Below are positions 7,479 to 17,292 of a stretch of 36,177 nucleotides of DNA, one piece after another (the first letter of the stretch is position 1; each line of letters starts with the position of its first letter). The DNA is from Bacillota bacterium (GTDB lineage Bacteria; Bacillota; Sulfobacillia; Symbiobacteriales; ZC4RG38). The notes under the pieces were generated by a model that had not been told where the DNA came from, searched no databases, and saw only the letters and a program-made list of their open reading frames with translations. The stretch is taken from NCBI GenBank assembly GCA_021890795.1, contig JAKKUO010000019.1, forward strand, positions 1 through 36,177, read 5' to 3'. A program made the translations under genes and the position numbers.

Positions 7479-9251
7479 CTACACCGCGTACCCGCCCGCG
7501 TCCAGCACCCGCTGGGCGATCCGCCGGCCGAGGGCCACCCGGTTGATGGGATCCCGGCGGCCAAGCTTCCGGAGGATGGCCAGCTGGGTCCGGAGTTCCT
7601 CCCCCTCGGAGAGGGAGGCCAGGAGGTTCCGGGCGGTCTCTTCCACCCGGGCAAAGGCGGCGTGGACGTAGAAGGTCGCCAGGTCCACCTTGGCCGCCGC
7701 CTCGGCCCCGTCCCGGTCCAGGGCCTTGAGCGCCCGCAGGAGGCTGCTCTCCATGGCGAAGGTCTCGATGATGAGATCCGCCACCCCCGCCAGGAACTCC
7801 TGCTCCCGCTCCACCTGCTGCTGGTACTTCTGCACCCCGAGGCCGGCCACCATCAGGGTGATCTTCTTGGCCGCCTCCACCAGCCACTTCTCCTGCTCCA
7901 GGGGCTCGGCCCCCTCGAAGATGGGCGGCATCAGCCCGAGAAGCTCGTCCTGAAGCCCCATCACCGCCTGCATCAGGGGCAGCTGCCCCCGGAGGGCCTT
8001 CTTCAGCAGCTCCCCGGGGATGAGGAGCCGGTTGATCTCGTTGGTCCCCTCGAAGATCCGGTTGATCCGGGCGTCTCTCCAGGCCCGGGCCACCTCGTAC
8101 TCCTCCATGAAGCCGTACCCGCCGTGGATCTGGACCGCCTCGTCGACGACGAAGTCCAGCACCTCGGAGCCGAGGACCTTGTTGATGGAGCACTCCACCG
8201 CGTACTCGTGGATCGCCCGGGCGGACTGCTGCCCGGCGTCCTCCGCGGTGTGGTCGATCTCCGCCAGCCCCTCCTCCAGGAGCCCCGCGGTCCGGTAGAC
8301 CACGCTCTCCGCCGCGTAGGTCCGGGCGGCCATCTCCGCGAGCTTCTGCTGGATCAGGGGGAACTGGGCGATGGGCCGGCCGAACTGGTGCCGCTCCTGG
8401 GCGTACCGGGCGGCGATGCCCAGGAGGTACTTGGCCGAGCCGGTGCAGCCGGCCCCCAGCTTGAACCGGCCGATGTTCAGGATGTTGAAGGCGATGACGT
8501 GCCCCTTGCCCACCTCGAAGAGCAGGTTTTCCACGGGCACCCGGGCGTCCTCGAGGATCAGGGTGCGGGTGGAGGAGCCCCGGATGCCCACCTTGTGCTC
8601 CTCGTTGCCCGTGGAGACCCCGGGGAAGCCCCGCTCGACGATGAAGGCGGAGAACCGCTCCCCGTCCACCTTGGCGTAGACGATGAAGATGTCGGCAAAC
8701 CCCGCGTTGGTGATCCACTGCTTCGTGCCGTTCAGGATCCAGTACTTGCCGTCCTCGCTCAGCCGGGCGGTGGTCCGGGCCCCCAGGGCGTCGGAGCCGG
8801 AGCCCGCCTCGGTGAGGGCGTAGGCGGCGATCTTCTCCCCCGCGGCCAGGGCCGGCAGGTACTTCTCCTTCTGGGCCCGGTTGCCGAAGAAGACGATGGG
8901 CAGGGTGCCGATGCCGGTGTGGGCGCCGAAGGTGACGGAGAAGCTGGCCGCGGGCCCCATGTTCTCCATCACCACCGCGGCGGTTACCTTGTCGAGCCCC
9001 AGGCCCCCGAACTCCGCGGGGATCTCGATCCCCGTGAGGCCGAGCTCCGCCGCCTGCCGGAGGAGCCGGACGTTGTGCTCAAACTCGTGCCGCTCCATCG
9101 CGTCCAGGTATGGCCGGACCTCCCGGGCGACGAAGTCCCGGACGGTCTCGGCGATGGCCCGCTGCTCCGGGGTCAGGTCCTCGGGGGTGAAGACCTCCGC
9201 CGCCGGGACGGACTCGATGAGAAAGCTGCCACCTTTGTGCCGCACTGCCAC
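7479..9251 (-). CDS. fadE: Acyl-CoA dehydrogenase (FadE type)
   Basis: 590 residues, the length of the Bacillus FadE class, which carries an extra C-terminal helical domain. The flavoenzyme oxidises acyl-CoA to trans-2-enoyl-CoA and passes electrons to electron-transfer flavoprotein. The first family signature is ALTEAGSGSDALGA; the second region, QIHGGYGFMEEYEVARAWRDAR, is followed by IFEGTNEINR with the likely catalytic base Glu401. The start is GTG at 9251: AAGGAGG lies eight bases upstream, while the ATG at 9293 would add 14 non-conserved codons. It is the third gene of a fadN-fadA-fadE order, 140 bp after fadA. No ETF genes are in the window. Confidence 0.95.
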   Translation of the reverse strand: MAVRHKGGSFLIESVPAAEVFTPEDLTPEQRAIAETVRDFVAREVRPYLDAMERHEFEHNVRLLRQAAELGLTGIEIPAEFGGLGLDKVTAAVVMENMGPAASFSVTFGAHTGIGTLPIVFFGNRAQKEKYLPALAAGEKIAAYALTEAGSGSDALGARTTARLSEDGKYWILNGTKQWITNAGFADIFIVYAKVDGERFSAFIVERGFPGVSTGNEEHKVGIRGSSTRTLILEDARVPVENLLFEVGKGHVIAFNILNIGRFKLGAGCTGSAKYLLGIAARYAQERHQFGRPIAQFPLIQQKLAEMAARTYAAESVVYRTAGLLEEGLAEIDHTAEDAGQQSARAIHEYAVECSINKVLGSEVLDFVVDEAVQIHGGYGFMEEYEVARAWRDARINRIFEGTNEINRLLIPGELLKKALRGQLPLMQAVMGLQDELLGLMPPIFEGAEPLEQEKWLVEAAKKITLMVAGLGVQKYQQQVEREQEFLAGVADLIIETFAMESSLLRALKALDRDGAEAAAKVDLATFYVHAAFARVEETARNLLASLSEGEELRTQLAILRKLGRRDPINRVALGRRIAQRVLDAGGYAV

Positions 9252-9315
9252 AGCGGTTCCCTCCTTCTGACCTGCGTAGCCGTCTGTGACCAAAGCTCCT
9301 GGGGGCGCCGGTTCG

Positions 9316-9400
9316 CGGACGAAGCCGCCAGTTAGCGGACAAGGCCGCCGGGTAGCGGACGAAGCCGCCAGTTAGCGAACCCAGCCGCCCCTTACCGGAC
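9316..9400 (-). repeat. 20-bp tandem array across the fadA stop
   Basis: Units start at 9316, 9336, 9356 and 9376, with a partial fifth at 9396. Units 1 and 3 are identical (CGGACGAAGCCGCCAGTTAG). The array covers the last codons of fadA and most of the spacer before fadE. Confidence 0.85.
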
Positions 9401-10570
9401 GAACTCGAAGACCCCGGCAGCCCCCATGCCGCCGCCGACGCACATGGTCACCAGGCCGTACCGGGCCCCCCGGCGGGCGGCCTCGTAGGCGAGGGTGATC
9501 ACCTGCCGGGCCCCGGTGCACCCCAGGGGATGGCCCAGGGCGATGGCGCCGCCGTTGGGGTTGACCCGGGCGGGGTCGAGCTCGAGCTGCCGGATGACCG
9601 CCAGGGACTGGGAGGCGAAGGCCTCGTTGAGCTCGATGAGGTCGATGTCCTGAAGCCGCACCCCCGCCTTGGCCAGGGCCTTGGGCACCGCGGCCACCGG
9701 GCCGATGCCCATGATCTCCGGGTCCACCCCCGCGGTGGCGTAGCTCCGGTAGATGGCCAGAGGCTTCAGGCCCAGAGCCTCCGCCTTCTCCGCGGCCATG
9801 ATCACCACCGCCGCGGCGCCGTCGGACATCTGGGAGGCGTTCCCGGCGGTCACCACCCCGTCCACCGCGAAGGCGGGCTTGAGCCTCGCCAGGGCCTCCA
9901 TGGAGGTGTCAAACCGCACCCCCTCGTCGGTCTCCACCACCCGGGTCGAGGTCACCACCTTCCCCTTCTCGTCCAGGGCGGAGGTGGTGACGGTGACCGG
10001 GACGATCTCCTCCCGGAACCGGCCCTCCCGGATGGCCGCGGCCGCCTTCCGGTGGGACTCCAGGGCGAAGGCGTCCTGGTCCTCCCGGCTCACCCCGTAC
10101 CGCCGGGCCACCTGCTCGGCGGTGTGGCCCATGCTGATGTAGTACTGGGGGGCGGTCTCCATCAGCCGGGGGTTGGGGGCCACCTTGAACCCCTGGAGGT
10201 AGACCCGGGACATGCTCTCCACCCCGCCGGCGATGGCCACGTCGATCATGCCGGTCTGGATCCTTTGGGCGGCGATGGCGATGGCCTCGAGGCCGGAGGA
10301 GCAGAAGCGGTTGACGGTCATCGCGGAGACGGTGCTGGGGAGCCCCGCCAGGGCCCCCACCAGCCGGGCCAGGTTGAGCCCCTGCTCCCCCTCGGGGATG
10401 GCGCAGCCGAGGATCAGGTCCTCCACCTCCCGGGGGTCGAGGCCGGGCACCCGCTCCAGGGCCGCCCGGACCGCCAGGGCCCCCAGGTCGTCGGGCCGGA
10501 CCTGGCTCAGGGACCCCCGGGCCTTGCCGATGGGAGTGCGGGCACCGGCGACAATGACCGCGTCACGCAC
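9392..10570 (-). CDS. fadA: Acetyl-CoA acyltransferase (thiolase)
   Basis: 392 residues, standard for the family. The enzyme cleaves 3-ketoacyl-CoA with CoA to give acetyl-CoA and a shortened acyl-CoA. The nucleophile Cys90 sits in [11 protein letters not shown]. The NEAFASQ motif, [16 protein letters not shown] (catalytic His) and the C-terminal [12 protein letters not shown] (second Cys) are all present. The start is GTG at 10570, with AAAGGAGG ten bases upstream. It lies 185 bp after fadN and 140 bp before fadE. Its 3' end forms part of a 20-bp tandem array. Confidence 0.95.
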   Translation of the reverse strand: MRDAVIVAGARTPIGKARGSLSQVRPDDLGALAVRAALERVPGLDPREVEDLILGCAIPEGEQGLNLARLVGALAGLPSTVSAMTVNRFCSSGLEAIAIAAQRIQTGMIDVAIAGGVESMSRVYLQGFKVAPNPRLMETAPQYYISMGHTAEQVARRYGVSREDQDAFALESHRKAAAAIREGRFREEIVPVTVTTSALDEKGKVVTSTRVVETDEGVRFDTSMEALARLKPAFAVDGVVTAGNASQMSDGAAAVVIMAAEKAEALGLKPLAIYRSYATAGVDPEIMGIGPVAAVPKALAKAGVRLQDIDLIELNEAFASQSLAVIRQLELDPARVNPNGGAIALGHPLGCTGARQVITLAYEAARRGARYGLVTMCVGGGMGAAGVFEFVR

Positions 10571-10755
10571 GGGGGAGATACCTCCTTTGCGCACACAACT
10601 CGGGTGGTCGGCCGGCCGCCGGGGCTCCAGGGCGCCCGGGGGCCGGTGGGTACAGGTGGGAATGGGACGACGGCATCGGGTGACCGGGCACCGTGGGACC
10701 GGATAGCGGATGCGGACCGGGCCGGCCGGGGCCGGGCGGCCCCGGCCGGCGCTCC

Positions 10756-13116
10756 TCAGTTCCGGAGGGGCTTGCCGGTCTTCAGAAGGTGCATCATCCG
10801 CTGCTGGGACTTGGGCTCGCCGCAAAGGCTGACAAAGGCCTCCCGCTCCAGGTCCAGGAGGTACTGCTCCGGCACCAGGGTCCCGGCGGGGAGGTTGCCG
10901 CCGGTGAGGACGTAGGCCACCTTCTTGGCGATCTTGACGTCGTGCTCGGTGGCGTAGCCCCCCTGCTGCATCGACCAGGCGGCGAGTTCCAGCACCGCCC
11001 GGGCGTCGGCCCCCAGCACCGGCACCTTGGCCGGGGCCGGCGGCCGGTACCCCGCGGCGTCCAGTTCCAGCACCGCCCGCTTGGCCTGGGCCAGCAGGTG
11101 GTCCCGGTTCATCACGATCTGGTCCGTCGGCCGCAGGTAGCCGTACTGCATCGCCTCGTGGGCGGAGGTGGCCACCCGGACGGTGGCGATGTTCTCGAAG
11201 GCCCGGTTGATAAAGGCCTGGGGGTCCAGGGGCCCGGGCACCTGGCTCGGGGTCCGGGGCACCTGGGCCATGGCCCGGAGGGCCATCTCCTTGGTGCCGC
11301 CCCCCGCGGGGATGAGGCCCACCCCCACCTCCACCAGCCCCATGTAGGTCTCCGCCGCGGCCACGGTCCGGGCGCAGTGCATCGCGATCTCCGCGCCGCC
11401 CCCCAGGGTCATGCCGAAGGGGGCCACCACCACCGGCCGGGAGAGGTACTTGAGGGTCATGTTCGCCTGCTGGAAGACCCGCACCGCCAGGTCGATCTCG
11501 TCAAAGGCGTGCTCCTGGGCGTACATGAGGATGAGCATCAGGTTGGCGCCGACGCAGAAGTTGGGCACGCCCTCCGCGGAGATCACCAGCCCCCGCCAGT
11601 TCCGCTCCACCTCCTGGGCCGCCCACTTCACCGCGGCGGCAAAGTCCTCGCCGATGGCCTGCTTGGGCGGGTGGAACTGCATCCCCAGGACCTCGTCCCC
11701 CAGGTCTACGAAGGTTGAGCCGCTGGTCTGGCGGACGATCCGGGTCTTCTCGGACTTGAGCACCGTAAAGGACAGGGGCATCTCCGCCGGCCGCCCCTGG
11801 GGGTCGAAGCCCCCGGCCGCGGCCCGGTCCTTGACCCACTGGGGCACCCTGAGCCCCTCGGCCTCCATCCGGGCGATGGACTCCTGGAGCCCGATGGCCT
11901 CCCAGGTCTCGAAGGGGCCGAGCTCCCAGCCAAAGCCCCAGCGCATCGCCTGGTCGATGGCCGCCACGTCGCCGCCGGCGATCTCCTCGGCCTTCTCAGC
12001 GCAGAAGAGGAGCACCTGCTTGAGCACCGCCCAGGCAAAGCGCCCGGCGGGGTCCTGGGCACTCACCAGGGTCCGGATCCGCTCCCGGAGGTCCGGGATC
12101 TGCCGGGTCTGGGCCAGGGACGGGAAGTCGGGCTTGCGCCGGGGCCGGTACTCCAGGGTGGCGAGGTCCAGGGCCAGGATCTCGCCGTTCACCTTCTTGT
12201 AGAAGCCCTGGCCGGCTTTCTCCCCCAGCCACCCCCGGCGGACCATCTCCTCCAGGGCCGGGGGCACCTGGAGCATCCGGGCCTCCTCGGGGTCCGAGGT
12301 GGTCGCGGCGGTGTTCCGGGCCACGTTGAGGAAGGTGTCCAGCCCGACCACGTCCAGGGTCCGGAAGGTGGCGCTCTTGGGCCGGCCCATGGCCGGGCCG
12401 GTGATGGCATCGACCTCGTCCACCCCCAGCCCCATCTCCGTCATCACCTTCAGGGTGACGGCCAGGCCGTAGACGCCGATCCGGTTGGCGATGAAGTTGG
12501 GGGTATCCCGGCAGATCACCACCCCCTTGCCCAGCACCCGCTCCCCGAAGTCCTTCATGAAGGCCACCACTTCCGGGTCGGTCTCGGGGGTGGGGATGAC
12601 CTCCAGGAGCCGCAGGTACCGGGGCGGGTTGAAGAAGTGGGTGCCCAGGAAGGTCCGGCGCAGCTCCGGCGGCAGCACCTCCGCCTGGGCGGCGATGGAG
12701 AGGCCGGAGGTGTTGGAGCTGAGGAGGGTCCCCGGCCGGGCATGCTCCGCCACCCGGGCCCAGAGCTGGCGCTTGACCTCCAGGTTCTCCACCACCGCCT
12801 CCAGGACCCAGTCCGCCTCCCGCACCGCCTGGGCCAGGTGGTCCTCCAGGTTGCCGGGGGTGATGAGGTTCAGCACCTCGGTGCTGAAGATGGGGCTGGG
12901 CTTCATCTTCGGCAGCCGCTTGAGGGCCTCGTTGGCCAACCGGTTCCGGACCTGGGGGCTCTCCCGGGTGAGCCCCCGGGCCTCCTCCTCCGGGGTCGGC
13001 CGGGGGACGATGTCCAGGAGCGTGACGGGGATACCGCAGCCGGCCAGGTGGGCGGCAATCTGGGAGCCCATCAGCCCGGCGCCCAGCACCACCGCCCGTC
13101 GGATGGTCCTCGGCAT
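10756..13116 (-). CDS. fadN: 3-hydroxyacyl-CoA dehydrogenase/enoyl-CoA hydratase (FadN)
   Basis: 786 residues, matching Bacillus FadN. The N-terminal half is an NAD-dependent 3-hydroxyacyl-CoA dehydrogenase with the Rossmann motif GAGLMG at residues 12-17, the SSNTSGLSIAA and THFFNPPRYLRLLEVI motifs, and a helical second domain. The C-terminal third is an enoyl-CoA hydratase/isomerase-like domain (GVPNFCVGANL, then FGMTLGGGAEIAMHCAR with the oxyanion-hole glycines). It catalyses the hydration and second oxidation steps of beta-oxidation. The ATG at 13116 has AAGGAGG 12 bases upstream, a slightly long spacing. First gene of the fadN-fadA-fadE order, 121 bp after the ligase gene. Confidence 0.95.
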   Translation of the reverse strand: MPRTIRRAVVLGAGLMGSQIAAHLAGCGIPVTLLDIVPRPTPEEEARGLTRESPQVRNRLANEALKRLPKMKPSPIFSTEVLNLITPGNLEDHLAQAVREADWVLEAVVENLEVKRQLWARVAEHARPGTLLSSNTSGLSIAAQAEVLPPELRRTFLGTHFFNPPRYLRLLEVIPTPETDPEVVAFMKDFGERVLGKGVVICRDTPNFIANRIGVYGLAVTLKVMTEMGLGVDEVDAITGPAMGRPKSATFRTLDVVGLDTFLNVARNTAATTSDPEEARMLQVPPALEEMVRRGWLGEKAGQGFYKKVNGEILALDLATLEYRPRRKPDFPSLAQTRQIPDLRERIRTLVSAQDPAGRFAWAVLKQVLLFCAEKAEEIAGGDVAAIDQAMRWGFGWELGPFETWEAIGLQESIARMEAEGLRVPQWVKDRAAAGGFDPQGRPAEMPLSFTVLKSEKTRIVRQTSGSTFVDLGDEVLGMQFHPPKQAIGEDFAAAVKWAAQEVERNWRGLVISAEGVPNFCVGANLMLILMYAQEHAFDEIDLAVRVFQQANMTLKYLSRPVVVAPFGMTLGGGAEIAMHCARTVAAAETYMGLVEVGVGLIPAGGGTKEMALRAMAQVPRTPSQVPGPLDPQAFINRAFENIATVRVATSAHEAMQYGYLRPTDQIVMNRDHLLAQAKRAVLELDAAGYRPPAPAKVPVLGADARAVLELAAWSMQQGGYATEHDVKIAKKVAYVLTGGNLPAGTLVPEQYLLDLEREAFVSLCGEPKSQQRMMHLLKTGKPLRN

Positions 13117-13149
13117 GGGGAAGGATCGCCTCCTTCGGTCGGATTCTGA

Positions 13150-13179
13150 GGGATCTTGGGGGAAGGGATCTTGGGGAAA
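13150..13179. repeat. 15-bp direct repeat between ligase and fadN
   Basis: Two adjacent near-identical 15-bp units, GGGATCTTGGGGGAA and GGGATCTTGGGGAAA, start at 13150 and 13165. They lie in the spacer between the acyl-CoA ligase stop and the fadN start. Confidence 0.7.
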
Positions 13180-13237
13180 GGGGAGATGGGTTGGGGAGGT
13201 GGGCCGCGGGGGCAGAGGGAGGTGCGGCCGGCCCGGC

Positions 13238-14989
13238 TCAGGCCCCGGCCCCGCCCGGGGCGCTGCCCTCGCCGCCCAGGGCGCCGCCCTCGGCCGCCAT
13301 GCGGCTGGCGGCCACGACCTCCCGGGCCTGCCGCTCCCCCTCCTCCTCCCGCAGGACCCGGCGGAGCACCTTGCCCACCAGGGACTTGGGGAGGCTCTCC
13401 CGGAACTCCACCAACCGGGGCACCTTGTAGGGGGCCAGGTGCTGGCGGCAGTAGGCTTCCAGCTCCTCCTGGGTCAGCGTGGCCCCGGGCTTCAGCACCA
13501 CGAAGGCCTTGACCGTCTCCCCCCGGTAGGGGTCCGGCACCCCGACGACCGCCGCCTCCTGGATGGCCGGGTGGGCGTAGAGGACCTCCTCCACCTCCCG
13601 GGGGTAGATGTTGAAGCCGCCGGCGATGATGACGTCTTTCTTCCGGTCGACGATGTAGAAGTAGCCCTCCTCGTCCATCCGGGCGATGTCCCCGGTCCGG
13701 AGCCAGCCGTCGGGGGAGAGGACCTGGGCGGTCTCCTCGGGCCGGTTCCAGTACCCCTTCATGACCTGGGGTCCCCGGATGACCAGTTCTCCGGCCTCCC
13801 CCACCGGGACGTCGTCCCAGCCGTCCGGGGTGACCACCCGGGCCTCGGTGTCCGGCCAGGGCAGGCCGATGGATCCGGGCTTGCGCCGGCCCCAGATGGG
13901 GTTGGCGTGGGTGACCGGGGAGGTCTCGCTGAGGCCGTAGCCCTCCACCAGCCGGCCGCCGGTGACGGCCTCAAACTTCTCCTGCACCTCCAGGGGCAGG
14001 GGGGCCGCGCCGCTGATGCAGGCCTCAATCCCGGAGAGGTCGTATTCCCGGAGCCTGGGATGGTTGAGGAGGGCGATGTACATGGTGGGCGCGCCGGGGA
14101 AGAGGGCGGGCCGGTACTTCTGGATCAGCTTCAGCACCTCGCCGGGGTCGAACCGGGGCACTAGGACCACGGTGGAGGCCGAGGCGACGCTGAAGTTCAT
14201 CACCGCGGTCATGCCGTAGACGTGGAAGAGGGGCAGGGCCCCGATGGTGACCGCCCGGCGGCCCCGGAACTTGTAGAGCCACGCCCGGATCTGCCAGCAG
14301 TTGGCCACCAGGTTCCGGTGGGTGAGCATGCACCCCTTGGCCAGCCCGGTGGTGCCGCCGGTGTACTGGAGGAGGGCCAGGTCGTCGGGCCGTCGGTGGT
14401 GCCGTTCGGCCAGGGGCGGCTCCCGGAGCAGCGCCTGGAACCGGTGCACCCGAGGGCCGTAGGGAATCCGGGGCCGCTGCCGGCGCGCCTTGAGGGGGTA
14501 GAGCCACCGCAGCGGCAGGCCCATGTACTCCCCCAGGCCGGTGACGATGATGTGCTCGACCTGGGTGTCCGGCCAGACCTCCGCCACCCGACCCCAGACC
14601 AGGTCCAGGGCGACCAGGACCCGGGCCCCGGAGTCGACCAGCTGGTGCTTGAGTTCCCGGGGGGTGTAAAGGGGGTTGACCATCACCACCACCCCGCCGG
14701 CCATCAGCACCGCATAGTAGGCAATGACCACCTGGGGGCAGTTGGGCAGCAGGATCGCCACCCGGTCCCCCTCCGCCACCCCCAGCCGGCGCAGCGCCCC
14801 GGCCAGCCGCCGGGCCTGGTCGTAGACCTGCCGGTAGGTCTGCCGGCCGCCGTAAAAGATGGTCGCGGTCACCTCCCCGTGCTGCCGGGCCGCCTCCTCG
14901 AGGAAGTAGTCCAGGGTGACCTCCGGGTACTCCAGGGTCGGCGGCACCTCTGGGGGGTAATGGGCCAGCCAGGGTTTCTCCGCGTACAT
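13238..14989 (-). CDS. lcfA: Long-chain fatty acid-CoA ligase
   Basis: 583 residues, a class I adenylate-forming enzyme that activates fatty acids to acyl-CoA through an acyl-AMP intermediate. The ATP-binding loop YTGGTTGLAKG is at residues 209-219. GYGLSETSP, the hinge region GWLRTGDIA...YIVDRKKDVIIAGGFNIYP and the catalytic lysine Lys540 (VGKVLRR) follow in order. The ATG at 14989 is chosen because GGGGAGG lies six bases upstream and the protein begins as homologues do (MYAEKPWLAHYPPEVP). The gene follows a terminator at 15080-15116, so it has its own promoter, and probably leads the transcript of fadN, fadA and fadE. Confidence 0.94.
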   Translation of the reverse strand: MYAEKPWLAHYPPEVPPTLEYPEVTLDYFLEEAARQHGEVTATIFYGGRQTYRQVYDQARRLAGALRRLGVAEGDRVAILLPNCPQVVIAYYAVLMAGGVVVMVNPLYTPRELKHQLVDSGARVLVALDLVWGRVAEVWPDTQVEHIIVTGLGEYMGLPLRWLYPLKARRQRPRIPYGPRVHRFQALLREPPLAERHHRRPDDLALLQYTGGTTGLAKGCMLTHRNLVANCWQIRAWLYKFRGRRAVTIGALPLFHVYGMTAVMNFSVASASTVVLVPRFDPGEVLKLIQKYRPALFPGAPTMYIALLNHPRLREYDLSGIEACISGAAPLPLEVQEKFEAVTGGRLVEGYGLSETSPVTHANPIWGRRKPGSIGLPWPDTEARVVTPDGWDDVPVGEAGELVIRGPQVMKGYWNRPEETAQVLSPDGWLRTGDIARMDEEGYFYIVDRKKDVIIAGGFNIYPREVEEVLYAHPAIQEAAVVGVPDPYRGETVKAFVVLKPGATLTQEELEAYCRQHLAPYKVPRLVEFRESLPKSLVGKVLRRVLREEEGERQAREVVAASRMAAEGGALGGEGSAPGGAGA

Positions 14990-15048
14990 CGCCACCCTCC
15001 CCTTGCCGCGGGCCGATTTGTGCCATCCGATGATTCCATGCGACACTT

Positions 15049-15064
15049 CCCATTACACGTTCCA
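15049..15064 (-). promoter_or_regulatory. Weak -24/-12-like element upstream of lcfA
   Basis: Read on the minus strand, TGGAAC-GTGTA-ATGGG resembles a sigma-54 promoter (TGGCAC-N5-TTGCA). The spacing of the GG to the -12 dinucleotide is correct, but the -12 GC is GG. It would give a leader of roughly 50 nt before lcfA, with the 8-mer sites at 15156-15225 about 100-180 bp upstream. Confidence 0.2.
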
Positions 15065-15079
15065 TTAGCAAAAGAAATG

Positions 15080-15116
15080 CCAAACGGCCGGTCGCGGCTT
15101 CCGACCGGCCGTTTGG
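15080..15116 (-). terminator. Intrinsic terminator after the sigma-54 activator
   Basis: A perfect 15-bp stem (15080-15094 with 15102-15116, 7-nt loop) is followed on the minus strand by CATTTCTTTTGC. It ends the activator transcript and separates it from lcfA. Confidence 0.8.
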
Positions 15117-15155
15117 TCACTCCCGGTGGCGGCAGCAGGTGCCGCGGGCCACCTT

Positions 15156-15225
15156 GTGTTGCATTATGAAACCCTAGCTGGGTCCCATCTGTTCAGTTTT
15201 GCAACACATCCCGTCTCTGCAACAC
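15156..15225. promoter_or_regulatory. Three GTGTTGCA sites, candidate activator enhancer
   Basis: The 8-mer GTGTTGCA occurs at 15156-15163 on the plus strand and at 15200-15207 and 15218-15225 on the minus strand. The second and third are direct copies 18 bp apart and encode part of the activator's C-terminal residues; the first forms an inverted repeat with the second. They lie 167-236 bp upstream of lcfA, the typical distance of enhancer sites for sigma-54 activators. Confidence 0.45.
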
Positions 15226-17250
15226 GCCCCGGTGCTCCCGGAGGCGGCGCCAGACGGTGGTGCGGCTGATGCCCAGGATCCGGGCCACCCGGGCCCGGTC
15301 CCCCTCCCGAGCCTCCAGGGTCCGGAGGATCTCCCGGATCATCTCGTCCAGGGGGCCGACGCGGACCGGGATCCAGTCAGCCCCGGCGGGCGGAGCCGGG
15401 GGACTGGCCGATGGCGCCGGGGGGCTGGCCGGGCCGGCCGGGGGCACCGGGGCGCCGGCGGCCAGCGGCGGCTCCGCCGCCACCGCCGCGGCCCTCTGCG
15501 GCTCCGGCGGGGAGGCTGCCCCGGGCCCGGCGGCCTCCTCGGCCAGAAGCCGCCGGAGCAGGGCCGCGCCGTCCCCCCCGGGGGTGGCCAGGACCGCGTA
15601 CCGGAGCAGCACGTTCCGGAGCTGCCGGACGTTCCCCGGCCAGTGGTAGCTCCGGAGCACCGCCAGCTCCGCCTCCCCCAGGTGGTGCCGGGGCGCCCCG
15701 GCCCGGGCGGCCTCGGCCAGGAACCGGGCCGCCAGGTGGGGGATGTCCTCCAGCCGCTCCCGGAGCGGGGGAATCACCAGGGTGAGGACGCTCAGCCGGA
15801 AGTAGAGGTCCTCCCGAAACCGGCCCTCCTGCACGGCCTGCTGCAAGGGCCGGTTGGTCGCGGCCAGGACCCGGACGTCCACCGGGATCACCCGGTCCCC
15901 GCCCACCCGCCGGACCTCCCCGGACTGGAGGACCCGGAGGAGCCGGGCCTGGACGGAAAGGGGCAGCTCCCCCACCTCGTCCAGGAAGAGGGTGCCGCCG
16001 TGGGCCAGCTCGAAGAGGCCCGGCTTGCCGCCCTTCCGGGCTCCGGTGAAGGCTCCCTCGTCGTAACCGAAGAGCTCGCTCTCCAGAAGGCTCTCCGGGA
16101 TCGCGGCGCAGTTGACGGCCACAAAGGGCCCGCTGGCCCGGCGGCTGGCCTGGTGGATCGCGTGCGCGAAGAGCTCCTTGCCGGTACCGGTCTCCCCGGT
16201 GATGAGCACCGTCAGGTCGGTGGCCGCGTACCGGAGGGCGGTCTCCCGGGTCGCCGCCAGGGCGGGGCTGCGGACGATCAGGTCGTCGAAGTTGTACCGG
16301 GCGGTCAGCCCCCGGCTGTGGAGCTGGCGCCGGATCTTCTGCTCGATGTCGACGATCTGGGCTGCCGGCTGGCAGGTGATCACCAGCCCCGTCACCCCAT
16401 CCCCCAGGTGGACGGGCATCCGGCTGACCACCCACTCCCGCCCCCGGATCCGCACCGGCTCCCCCACCGCCTCGGCTCCGTCGCCGTACAGGGCAGCGAA
16501 AGCGGGGTAGCGGGCGGCCAGCTCCCGGGCAGGCCGGTCCAGGAGCTCCTCCGCGGGCAGCCCCAGGATCGCCTCCGCCGCAGCGTTGCAGACCGTCACC
16601 TCGCCCCGGCGGCCCAGGATCACCACCCCGTCCCGGGACCGGGCCAGGACCGCCCGGGCCAGCCGGCTCTCGGCCTCGGCCCGGCGGGCCCGTCCCACCG
16701 CGTCGATCACCCGGCGGACCGCCGCCTCCACCGCCGGCCGGGTGGCGGTCACCGGTACCGCGGGCAGCCCGAGTTGCTGGGCCAGGCGGATTCCGCTCCC
16801 GGCGGCGGTCACCAGCGCCTGGGCCCCCTGCCGGATGGCCCGGAGCACCTGCCGCCGGAGGCCGAACTCGTTCCGGAAGAGGTAGAGCCGGAGCTCCACC
16901 CCCAGCATTGCGCCGATGCGCTCCGGGAGGTAGCTCCGGGGCTCCGCCTCGTGGTCCACCAGGGCGATCCGGCTCCCGTGGGACCGGGCCGCGTAGACCG
17001 CCTCGGCCACCTCGTAGCCCGAGACCTCCACGGTGATCACCGGCAGTCCCACCGAGAGCCGGCTGGCCCAGGCCCCCCGGGCCAGGATCACCTCCACGCG
17101 GCCCTCTGCTTCCCAGCGCCGGGCCACCGCCTGGGCCCGACCCAGGATCGCCTCCTCGCATACCGGCTCAAGCCCGTGCTCCTCGGCAACGGTGCGGGCC
17201 AGGGCGGTGAATTCCGGTTCGTTGGAGAGGATGCCGATCCGGCAGCGCAT
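15193..17250 (-). CDS. Sigma-54-dependent transcriptional activator with PrpR-type sensor
   Basis: 685 residues. Residues 1-190 resemble the PrpR_N sensor domain ([42 protein letters not shown]); a PAS-like segment covers about 195-305. The AAA+ domain has Walker A GETGTGKE (Lys358), the sigma-54-contacting GAFTGA loop (about 399-404) and [10 protein letters not shown] Pro/Ala-rich linker of about 70 residues precedes a Fis-type helix-turn-helix ([20 protein letters not shown]). The family responds to small metabolites and activates sigma-54 promoters with ATP. ATG at 17250 is preferred over GTG at 17259 because GAGGGG lies eight bases upstream. Position and class suggest control of the adjacent fatty-acid genes; the ligand could be an acyl-CoA-derived metabolite. 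Confidence 0.92.
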   Translation of the reverse strand: MRCRIGILSNEPEFTALARTVAEEHGLEPVCEEAILGRAQAVARRWEAEGRVEVILARGAWASRLSVGLPVITVEVSGYEVAEAVYAARSHGSRIALVDHEAEPRSYLPERIGAMLGVELRLYLFRNEFGLRRQVLRAIRQGAQALVTAAGSGIRLAQQLGLPAVPVTATRPAVEAAVRRVIDAVGRARRAEAESRLARAVLARSRDGVVILGRRGEVTVCNAAAEAILGLPAEELLDRPARELAARYPAFAALYGDGAEAVGEPVRIRGREWVVSRMPVHLGDGVTGLVITCQPAAQIVDIEQKIRRQLHSRGLTARYNFDDLIVRSPALAATRETALRYAATDLTVLITGETGTGKELFAHAIHQASRRASGPFVAVNCAAIPESLLESELFGYDEGAFTGARKGGKPGLFELAHGGTLFLDEVGELPLSVQARLLRVLQSGEVRRVGGDRVIPVDVRVLAATNRPLQQAVQEGRFREDLYFRLSVLTLVIPPLRERLEDIPHLAARFLAEAARAGAPRHHLGEAELAVLRSYHWPGNVRQLRNVLLRYAVLATPGGDGAALLRRLLAEEAAGPGAASPPEPQRAAAVAAEPPLAAGAPVPPAGPASPPAPSASPPAPPAGADWIPVRVGPLDEMIREILRTLEAREGDRARVARILGISRTTVWRRLREHRGVLQRRDVLQN

Positions 17251-17292
17251 GGCCTGCACCCCTCGTTAGCCGCTGTGACCCGGCGGATCGCC

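Noticed and set aside
15011-15025. TGGCAC...GC on the minus strand as the sigma-54 promoter of lcfA
   Set aside because: The GG-to-GC spacing is nine rather than the required ten bases, and transcription from it would begin at the lcfA ribosome site.
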